From CAYGBW01 sp964348185 (GTDB lineage: Bacteria; Desulfobacterota; BSN033; WVXP01): a DNA stretch of 5,996 nucleotides. A program made the position numbers and the translations under genes. This document shows, one piece after another, positions 1 to 4,712 of this stretch. Every line of letters begins with the position of its first letter. Within the stretch, counting starts at the first letter, position 1. The notes below the pieces were generated by a model. It saw nothing but the letters and a program-made list of their open reading frames with translations. It searched no databases and was not told the origin of the DNA. The stretch covers positions 1-5,996 of the forward strand of contig CAYGBW010000021.1 in assembly GCA_964348185.1 (NCBI GenBank). Direction: 5' to 3'.

Positions 1-1362
1 TCACTTTGCGGAGAGGCCGTATTTCTGCATTTTGTACCGAAGGACCCTTTCGCTGAGCCCCAGGCTCTCAGCTGCTTTGGTCTGAACTCCGCCGTGCTCC
101 TCAAGGGCCTTGGTGATGAGATCCCTTTCGAGCTGCGAGAGCATGGTATTCAGCGATTCCCCCCCAGTCCTCGGATGGAGTCTGGCATTCCTTGCCTCCT
201 CGCGAACCTGGAAAGGGAGGTCCTGCATCGTAATCGTATCCCCTCGGCTGACGACCATGCTTCGTTCGATAATATTCTCCAACTCCCGGACATTCCCAGG
301 GTAGTCATACTGTAGCAGCAGATCCCTCGCGTCCTTTGAGACTCCGGGGATGGCCCGTCGATTCTTTTCACTGTATTTTTTGAGGAAATGATCGATGAGG
401 GGAGGAATGTCCTCTCGCCTCTCCCTCAAGGGGGGGAGAAAGATGGCCACAACGTTGAGTCGATAGTAGAGGTCTTCCCGGAACGTCTTGTTTCGGAGGG
501 CCTCTTCCAAATCCCTGTTGGTAGCCGCCGTAACCCTGACATCGACCTTGATGGTCTCATTGCTTCCCACCCGCTCAAATTCCTTTTCCTGGAGCACCCT
601 CAGCAGTTTCATCTGAAGGGACGGCGAAAGATCGCCGATCTCATCGAGGAAAATGCTTCCCCTGTGGGCCTGCTCGAACCGGCCGATCCGCCTCTGGATG
701 GCTCCGGTAAAGGCCCCTCGTTCGTGACCGAACAGCTCGCTCTCAAGAAGATTCTCCGGCAGGGCTGTGCAGTTGACCTTGATGAAGGGTCGACCTGCCC
801 TGGGGCTAGCCTGATGGATCACGTTGGCAATGAGTTCCTTTCCCGTTCCGCTTTCCCCACGGATGAGGACGGTGGCCTCGCTTTTGGCGACCCTCCCCGT
901 CAGGTTTAAGACCTCTTCCATTTTCCCGCTGTCATAGATGATCTGATCGAATCGATATCGCTCTCGGAGTTGTTCTTTGAGTTCTCTGTTTTCCCGCTGG
1001 AGAAGGATTTTTTCGGACACCTTCTCAATGAGAAGGAGGAGTTCCTCCAGGTCGATGGGCTTGGTTAGGTAGTCGGTCGCTCCCGCTTTTATCGATTGGA
1101 CCGCCGTGTCGATGGTTCCGTAGGCGGTCATCATAACAACGGTCAGTTCAGGATTGATCTTTTTCAACTCCTGAAGGGTCTGAAGGCCATTCATATGGGG
1201 CATCTTGTAGTCCAAGAACACGAGATCGATGGGCTGTCGTCGAACCGCTTCCAGGGCCCTCTCTCCCCTTTCTACCGATGCGACGGAGAAGCCCTGCTTC
1301 AGAAGAAACCCCTCCAGCATTTCCCGTTGAGACTTCTCGTCCTCCACAACCAAGAGTTTCAT
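1..1362 (-). CDS. NtrC-family sigma-54-dependent response regulator (ZraR/AtoC-like)
   Basis: Cytoplasmic transcription activator, probably phosphorylated by the kinase encoded just upstream. Counting from the ATG at 1362 (453 aa), the receiver domain is residues 1-115, with acidic D8, phospho-acceptor D51 in the FLDYKMP motif, T79 and K101. The AAA+ sigma-54 interaction domain is about 140-375, with Walker A GESGTGKE (169-176), the sigma-54 contact loop GAFTGA (216-221) and Walker B FLDE (238-241). A Fis-type helix-turn-helix is at about 410-450. All catalytic residues are intact and the TGA stop is at 1-3. The start is ambiguous: TTG at 1389 lies inside a repeat, ATG at 1377 is possible, and ATG at 1362 fits the family because receiver domains usually begin MKxLxVxDE. 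Shine-Dalgarno signals are weak for all three. E. coli ZraR is of similar length (about 441 aa). The ZraR-like name rests on the neighbouring ZraP-like genes; by sequence alone it could equally be called AtoC-like. Confidence 0.96.
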   Translation of the reverse strand: MKLLVVEDEKSQREMLEGFLLKQGFSVASVERGERALEAVRRQPIDLVFLDYKMPHMNGLQTLQELKKINPELTVVMMTAYGTIDTAVQSIKAGATDYLTKPIDLEELLLLIEKVSEKILLQRENRELKEQLRERYRFDQIIYDSGKMEEVLNLTGRVAKSEATVLIRGESGTGKELIANVIHQASPRAGRPFIKVNCTALPENLLESELFGHERGAFTGAIQRRIGRFEQAHRGSIFLDEIGDLSPSLQMKLLRVLQEKEFERVGSNETIKVDVRVTAATNRDLEEALRNKTFREDLYYRLNVVAIFLPPLRERREDIPPLIDHFLKKYSEKNRRAIPGVSKDARDLLLQYDYPGNVRELENIIERSMVVSRGDTITMQDLPFQVREEARNARLHPRTGGESLNTMLSQLERDLITKALEEHGGVQTKAAESLGLSERVLRYKMQKYGLSAK

Positions 1363-1385
1363 GTCTTTGCTCAGCATGAAACGAC

Positions 1386-1420
1386 TCAAATCTGAAATCT
1401 AAAATCTAAAATCCAAAATC
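1386..1420 (-). repeat. Five tandem GATTTnn heptamers between kinase and regulator genes
   Basis: On the minus strand five 7-base units run head to tail with no spacer: GATTTTG, GATTTTA, GATTTTA, GATTTCA, GATTTGA. They fill the gap from one base after the kinase stop codon to the region of the regulator start. The GATTT core is invariant and only the last two bases vary. The array is short, AT-rich and has no dyad symmetry, so it is not a terminator. It may be a heptamer microsatellite or a remnant of a dispersed intergenic repeat, and its position could affect translation of the regulator. Confidence 0.85.
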
Positions 1421-1421
1421 C

Positions 1422-3158
1422 TCAACGTTCCGTGATGGGGAGAAAGAAGGACACGGCGGTCCCCTCTCCCACTTGACTCTCTATGGTTATTCTTCCTCCA
1501 TGTTCCTCGATGATCTTGTGGGCAATGGGAAGGCCCAACCCCAATCCTTTCTCCCGGGTCGTATAGGAATAGTCAAAGATCCTTTCCATGTCCTCTTCGG
1601 CAATGCCTGTTCCCGTGTCTGAGACCGTGATCTTCACCCAATCTTTCCTAACCATTTCCGCCATTAATGTCAACTTCCCCCCCCTTTCCATCGCATGGAG
1701 GCCGTTCGTCACGATATTGACGAGAGCCTGGGTAATCCTCCCCTTATCGATGAACAGGGTTGGGAGTTTGGGAGCGACCTCCTTGTGGATGACAATGGAT
1801 CGCTCCTTGACCTCCTCGCTAAAAAGAACGGAGAGGTTATCCAGGATTTCTGCGACCGACGTGGGGGCGAGAGCCAGTTTTTCAGGCTTAGAGAAGAGGA
1901 CAAAACGATCCACGATCTGGCTCAACCTGTTGACCTCGTCCCGGATGACCTGTATGAAGCTGCCATACTCCCGTGCCTGTTGGTCTTCCCGGGGTAAGAA
2001 TTCTCTCTGTAATCTCTGTATCGCCATGGCAACCGCATTGAGGGGGTTGCGGATTTCATGGGCAAGTCCTGCTCCCAGCTTCCCAACGGATAGAAGCCTT
2101 TCCGCAGCCCGAGTCCTCTCTTCCATCTCCCTCAACTTCCTCAGGTGTCGGTTCTGATTCACATAGATGAGGGTCACCCCTGTGATGCCCAAGGCCAGGA
2201 GCACCACGACGGATAAGATGACACTCCTTCTGGACAGGGAGAGAACGTTCTGAATCTGCAGGGTGGAGAGACCCATCTGCATCACGCCAAAGGGGTTTTC
2301 GCCAAGGTGCAGAATCTGTGCGATTTCAAGTACCTCCTGCCCAGTAGGTATGGAGCGGAAGCGGGATTTTGGTTCCTTTCCCTCTTGGACTGATTTGAGG
2401 AAAGATGGGTCCCCGATTTCGCCTATCCCCTCGCCCTTTAGCTGAGCGATCGGAGAGAGGGTGCGGTCGAAAATTGACAGGTACTGAACCCCTTCCCCGA
2501 AACCCATGGATACGAGGACGTTCTGGATGGCAAATCTCCGCCTCAGGTTCTTCATCTGAGAGTCATCGATACCCACCGCAATCACCCCCTTCCCCCCTGT
2601 TCGACCTATGACAACGGAAAAGAGGTCTTTCTCATCGGGCAAGACTTTCTCAAAGGGTATGATCACGATGTCTCGATTTCCTTCCAGGAGAGAGCGGTAG
2701 AAGGAGAGGTACTTCTCAGGGACGGAAGATCGAGAAAGGTCACGGAGGATGTCGATTCTTTTGAGACCCTTTTGCTCTGCCAAGGTCTTCAATTCCGATG
2801 GAGAAAGTGTCACTTGGGAGTCATTTTGATCTACCTCTGCTGCAATCTCCAAAAGGTAATTCACAACGGCGTCTTCGAGGGCAAAGAAGTCGATTGAAGA
2901 GGCGATGTTGAGGAGCGGACCGCCCGGAACGCCCTCCATCGCCTCGATAACGGAGACCGTGTTCTGGACTTCCCTCTCCAACCCTCGGAGAAGGGTTACC
3001 CCCTGATTCTCCAGAATGTCCCTCAGGTTTTTTCGGGTTCGATTGATCTCAAAGAAACCGTTTACAGCCAGAATCACGATGATGAGACAACAGATGAGGG
3101 TGAGATAGAGGGGACCTATCGATACTCGATGGGAGGGGAACTTCGGTTTTTCTACCAT
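1422..3158 (-). CDS. Membrane sensor histidine kinase (ZraS/NtrB-type) with large extracytoplasmic sensor
   Basis: Inner-membrane two-component kinase of 578 aa and likely partner of the regulator downstream. TM1 is at about residues 13-35 and TM2 at about 312-333. The roughly 275 residues between them form the extracytoplasmic sensor. Its second half, with strands such as GVIAVGI and a closing GVMQMGLS before TM2, looks Cache-like (inference). A short charged coiled-coil linker (335-357) leads directly into HisKA, with phospho-acceptor H367 in LAHEIRNPLNA, and I see no HAMP domain. The HATPase domain has the N box (N481, N485), the G1 box DTGTGI (514-519), F528 and the G2 box GLGLGL (538-543). 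All core motifs are present. The ATG at 3158 lies 22 bases after the preceding stop, with only a weak GGG upstream, so translation may be coupled. The ligand cannot be read from sequence; zinc, copper or general envelope stress is suggested by the neighbours. Confidence 0.95.
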   Translation of the reverse strand: MVEKPKFPSHRVSIGPLYLTLICCLIIVILAVNGFFEINRTRKNLRDILENQGVTLLRGLEREVQNTVSVIEAMEGVPGGPLLNIASSIDFFALEDAVVNYLLEIAAEVDQNDSQVTLSPSELKTLAEQKGLKRIDILRDLSRSSVPEKYLSFYRSLLEGNRDIVIIPFEKVLPDEKDLFSVVIGRTGGKGVIAVGIDDSQMKNLRRRFAIQNVLVSMGFGEGVQYLSIFDRTLSPIAQLKGEGIGEIGDPSFLKSVQEGKEPKSRFRSIPTGQEVLEIAQILHLGENPFGVMQMGLSTLQIQNVLSLSRRSVILSVVVLLALGITGVTLIYVNQNRHLRKLREMEERTRAAERLLSVGKLGAGLAHEIRNPLNAVAMAIQRLQREFLPREDQQAREYGSFIQVIRDEVNRLSQIVDRFVLFSKPEKLALAPTSVAEILDNLSVLFSEEVKERSIVIHKEVAPKLPTLFIDKGRITQALVNIVTNGLHAMERGGKLTLMAEMVRKDWVKITVSDTGTGIAEEDMERIFDYSYTTREKGLGLGLPIAHKIIEEHGGRITIESQVGEGTAVSFFLPITER

Positions 3159-3180
3159 CCCTATGATCTGCCCGGCGGAT

Positions 3181-3666
3181 TTATTGGTGCATCATGCCCA
3201 TTCCACGCATATGCATCATACCCATTCCACCCATATGATGCATCTCGTGGCCGAAGGGCATCCCCTGCCGGGAAACCCAGTGTCTGAACTGCTCCGGAGT
3301 GAGGATGTCTCTCACCTCGAGCTGATAGTCCAGCATCCTCTCCTGGATCTGGTTTTCCAGAGCGAAAACCTCTTTCTGCTTCGATTTGATTTCAACGCCA
3401 TCTGAGGCAGGGTCCAAAAGGAGCCCTCTGAATCTGTACCGACGGTTTAAGAGATCGTTTCTCAGGGCGTGTATGTCCTCCAGATAGCGACGCTGAATAG
3501 ATCTTATCTTTTCTATCTGCTCGGCTGTTAACCGCTGGTCTTCGGGAAGCCGATCTGGAGGAGGGTCTCCGCGTCGTCCCCCGTGCCTGGGCGGCTGAGC
3601 CCCTGTATGGAAGACTTGAAGAAGGACGAGAAACAGGGATAGCAGAATGGCGGGCCAGATCTTCAT
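3181..3666 (-). CDS. Periplasmic Spy/CpxP/ZraP-family protein with Met/His-rich C-terminal tail
   Basis: Small exported protein of 161 aa. A signal peptide covers residues 1-23 (MKIW start, long hydrophobic core, probable cleavage after TGA). The mature part opens with a Pro/Arg-rich stretch (24-45), followed by a helical Spy-type core with LTAEQ at 46-50 and LTPEQ at 122-126, the LTxxQ signature of periplasmic metal-resistance chaperones. The last 26 residues hold about 10 Met and 5 His, including two 8-residue repeats (145-152 and 153-160), a composition that suggests soft-metal binding such as Cu(I) or Ag(I). The core aligns without gaps over 62 residues with the preceding gene, about 23 identities by hand count, so the two are paralogues. 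The ATG at 3666 follows a modest GGGTAGAG ribosome site. Expected role: a periplasmic chaperone or metal buffer that may tune the kinase. Confidence 0.92.
   Translation of the reverse strand: MKIWPAILLSLFLVLLQVFHTGAQPPRHGGRRGDPPPDRLPEDQRLTAEQIEKIRSIQRRYLEDIHALRNDLLNRRYRFRGLLLDPASDGVEIKSKQKEVFALENQIQERMLDYQLEVRDILTPEQFRHWVSRQGMPFGHEMHHMGGMGMMHMRGMGMMHQ
3189..3236 (-). repeat. 24-bp tandem duplication inside the Met-rich tail
   Basis: Two adjacent 24-base units (3189-3212 and 3213-3236) match at 22 of 24 positions, differing at the 8th and 19th base. They encode the octapeptides MGGMGMMH and MRGMGMMH. The period is a multiple of three, so gain or loss of a unit keeps the frame and changes the number of metal-binding Met/His residues. 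The near identity at DNA level suggests a fairly recent duplication. Confidence 0.88.
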
Positions 3667-3718
3667 GCGTTTTTCTCTACCCTTTGATTACCCCAACCCG
3701 GCTGGAAAATCAATAGCC

Positions 3719-3755
3719 CTGGGGTCAGCCCTGAGCCTCACAGAGCCGACCCCAG
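3719..3755. repeat. Inverted repeat CTGGGGTC/GACCCCAG between the two ZraP-like genes
   Basis: A perfect 8-bp inverted repeat, CTGGGGTC at 3719-3726 and GACCCCAG at 3748-3755, encloses a 21-base loop in the 103-base gap between the two periplasmic-protein genes. In the operon transcript it would form a GC-rich stem just after the first stop codon. There is no T-run after it, so it is a poor intrinsic terminator. It could protect the upstream mRNA from exonucleases and give more of the first protein than of the later genes, or it could be a REP-like unit. Confidence 0.6.
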
Positions 3756-3769
3756 TCAATTGCTTCATC

Positions 3770-4318
3770 CTACCAGCAGGGGCCTCTGGCATATCCTCTC
3801 CCGGCTCCAAACCCAGGTCCCCCCATGTGGTGTCCTTCCCAATGGTGCGGTCCCTGGCCGTAACCCATGTGGCCCATGCCATACCCGTGTCCGTAACCCA
3901 TATGACCCGGGCCATGACCATGTCCCCAGGGTCCCCAACCGGGCTCCTCTTGGGGAAGAATCTCCCGGGTGGCGAGTCTGTTCTCCAAGGCCTTTTCCTG
4001 CAATTGCCGCTGTACCTCAAAGATCTCCTTCTGTTTGGCCTTGACCTTTTCAGAATCGAACTCCGTATCGGTCCAGAGTCTCTGCAATTCGAGCCTCTTC
4101 TGATCGAGGTCCCTGCGAAGCTCGGCGGTGTCCTGATAGAACTTCTCATGCTGGGCCTGGAGTTTTTCCCGCTGTTCTGGCGTCAGATTCGAGTAGTCTC
4201 CACAGCCAGGTCCGTAACCCCTCTTCCCCCACGACCCATGGGCAAAGGCCCAGCCGCCCATCAGAACAATTGCCGCCACCAGGGTGATTACCAAAACCGT
4301 GTGTTTCCTTTTTCTCAT
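3770..4318 (-). CDS. ZraP-like periplasmic zinc-binding/chaperone protein with His/Gly-rich tail
   Basis: First gene of the operon, 182 aa. The signal peptide has an MRKRK start and a hydrophobic core, with likely cleavage after AFA at residue 26. The mature protein begins HGSWGKRGYGPGCG, then an LTPEQ motif (45-49) and a long charged helical core to about residue 121. The spacing of aromatic and charged residues (FYQDTAELRRDL, KAKQKEIF) resembles E. coli ZraP. The tail (124-182) is rich in Gly, His, Tyr and Trp, with 9 His and 4 Met, GHMGYG repeated at 138-143 and 149-154, and a final CW. Two cysteines, C39 and C181, flank the core. ZraP is a zinc-binding periplasmic chaperone that dampens its own two-component system, and that role is inferred here. 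It is read from a strong Shine-Dalgarno behind a sigma-54 promoter, so it is the most direct target of the regulator. A general Spy/CpxP-family label is the safe fallback. Confidence 0.92.
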   Translation of the reverse strand: MRKRKHTVLVITLVAAIVLMGGWAFAHGSWGKRGYGPGCGDYSNLTPEQREKLQAQHEKFYQDTAELRRDLDQKRLELQRLWTDTEFDSEKVKAKQKEIFEVQRQLQEKALENRLATREILPQEEPGWGPWGHGHGPGHMGYGHGYGMGHMGYGQGPHHWEGHHMGGPGFGAGRGYARGPCW

Positions 4319-4326
4319 GACCTAAA

Positions 4327-4332
4327 CCTCCT
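4327..4332 (-). promoter_or_regulatory. Strong ribosome binding site of the ZraP-like gene
   Basis: The minus strand reads AGGAGG followed by 8 bases and then the ATG at 4318. This full consensus contrasts with the weak sites of the kinase and regulator genes, which fits a protein made in larger amounts than its signalling partners. Confidence 0.88.
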
Positions 4333-4362
4333 GAATTAGAGTAGGGTGTTTGTCCTCTTTAT

Positions 4363-4378
4363 GGCAAGGGATGTGCCA
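4363..4378 (-). promoter_or_regulatory. Sigma-54 (RpoN) promoter of the operon
   Basis: The minus strand reads TGGCAC (4378-4373), ATCCC, then TTGCC (4367-4363). The invariant GG and GC are separated by exactly 10 bases, as the -24/-12 class requires, and both elements match the consensus almost perfectly. Transcription would start near 4352, leaving a leader of about 33 bases that contains the Shine-Dalgarno. An NtrC-family activator with an intact GAFTGA loop is encoded in the same operon, so autoregulation is the natural reading. Confidence 0.87.
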
Positions 4379-4394
4379 AAAAAGAAATCATCCA

Positions 4395-4407
4395 TAAGTA
4401 CCTGATA
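4395..4407 (-). promoter_or_regulatory. Candidate IHF binding site
   Basis: The minus strand reads TATCAGGTACTTA, which meets every position of the IHF consensus WATCARNNNNTTR. It lies about 43-55 bp upstream of the predicted start site, between the sigma-54 promoter and the nearer palindrome. That is where IHF commonly bends DNA so that a distant activator can touch sigma-54 polymerase. Short consensus matches also arise by chance, so the position carries much of the weight. Confidence 0.5.
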
Positions 4408-4464
4408 TAGAACGAATATTTTGTTTCCCCCTCTTGGGTCAACCCTTTCCTAAAGCCCCTTTCT

Positions 4465-4480
4465 TCGACAAAACTGTCGA
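4465..4480. promoter_or_regulatory. Upstream activator site 1: TCGACA-N4-TGTCGA
   Basis: A perfect 16-bp palindrome with 6-bp arms and spacer AAAC, centred about 120 bp upstream of the predicted sigma-54 start site. That is a typical distance for an NtrC-family enhancer. The same arms and spacer length recur at 4554-4569. It is most likely a dimer site for the operon's own Fis-type helix-turn-helix regulator; that assignment is inference. Confidence 0.75.
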
Positions 4481-4535
4481 GGTTTGAAGTTGTGTCTACT
4501 CGGTTTATTTTGTATTTTAGATAGTTACAGATTTC

Positions 4536-4556
4536 CGACGGGAATGGAGCCCGTCG
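4536..4556. repeat. Inverted repeat CGACGGG/CCCGTCG overlapping activator site 2
   Basis: CGACGGG (4536-4542) and CCCGTCG (4550-4556) form a perfect 7-bp dyad with a 7-base centre. Its right arm shares three bases with the left arm of the palindrome at 4554-4569. No T-run follows on either strand, so it is not a terminator. It may be a second operator whose occupancy competes with the neighbouring site, or chance. Confidence 0.45.
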
Positions 4557-4569
4557 ACAGGTTTGTCGA
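4554..4569. promoter_or_regulatory. Upstream activator site 2: TCGACA-N4-TGTCGA
   Basis: A second perfect copy of the 16-bp palindrome, with the same two 6-bp arms and spacer GGTT. Its centre is 89 bp from the first copy and about 210 bp upstream of the predicted start site. Identical arms with different spacers point to selection on the arms as a protein binding site. It also lies about 150 bp upstream of the divergent GalT-like gene and so could affect that gene. Confidence 0.73.
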
Positions 4570-4651
4570 GACGAAACGTCCGGGTCTTTCTCACTAGAGA
4601 CTCTTCCCCTCGGAGGATTCAGCAAGTCCACAGGTCTTCGAAAGATTTTTG

Positions 4652-4680
4652 TTGATTTCTTGGAGCGTCTGGCGTAGAAG
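4652..4680 (+). promoter_or_regulatory. Weak sigma-70-like promoter candidate for the GalT-like gene
   Basis: TTGATT (4652-4657), a 17-base spacer and TAGAAG (4675-4680) give four of six matches in each box. The implied start near 4687 leaves a short leader before the ATG at 4713. I found no GG-N10-GC sigma-54 pattern on this strand. It is a guess among few alternatives. Confidence 0.28.
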
Positions 4681-4701
4681 ACTCTGGATCAGGTGAGGAA
4701 T

Positions 4702-4708
4702 AGGGAGG
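4702..4708 (+). promoter_or_regulatory. Ribosome binding site of the GalT-like gene
   Basis: AGGGAGG ends 4 bases before the ATG at 4713. Spacing is slightly short but the match is strong, and it supports this start over the internal ATG at residue 22, which has no comparable site. Confidence 0.7.
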
Positions 4709-4712
4709 ACCT

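Noticed and set aside
388..909. 173-codon plus-strand open frame opposite the response regulator
   Set aside because: It lies fully antisense to the AAA+ domain, whose Walker and GAFTGA motifs are intact on the minus strand. The translation shows no domain and the frame is a by-product of the opposite gene's codon use.
1386..1420. CRISPR-like array or terminator reading of the heptamers
   Set aside because: Units are 7 bases with no spacers and no dyad symmetry, so neither description fits.
1588..2157. 189-codon plus-strand frame opposite the kinase core
   Set aside because: Antisense to the HisKA and HATPase motifs, with a Ser/Arg/Thr-rich translation typical of a shadow frame.
3688..4149. 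153-codon minus-strand frame overlapping the first ZraP-like gene
   Set aside because: Shifted frame of the same gene, rich in Arg/Ser/Pro, with no signal peptide or ribosome site.
3647..4339. 230-codon plus-strand open frame across both ZraP-like genes
   Set aside because: It is antisense to two genes with signal peptides, LTxxQ motifs and paralogous cores, and also covers their intergenic stem and the strong Shine-Dalgarno. Repetitive His/Gly codons on the other strand explain the absence of stops.
4359..4631. 90-codon minus-strand frame in the control region
   Set aside because: It starts at GTG without a Shine-Dalgarno and covers the sigma-54 promoter, IHF match and both palindromes. 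The residues show no recognisable domain.
4652..4680. Sigma-54 promoter for the GalT-like gene
   Set aside because: No GG-N10-GC pair is found on the plus strand between the palindromes and the ATG at 4713; the candidates inspected near 4546 and 4662 lack the downstream GC.
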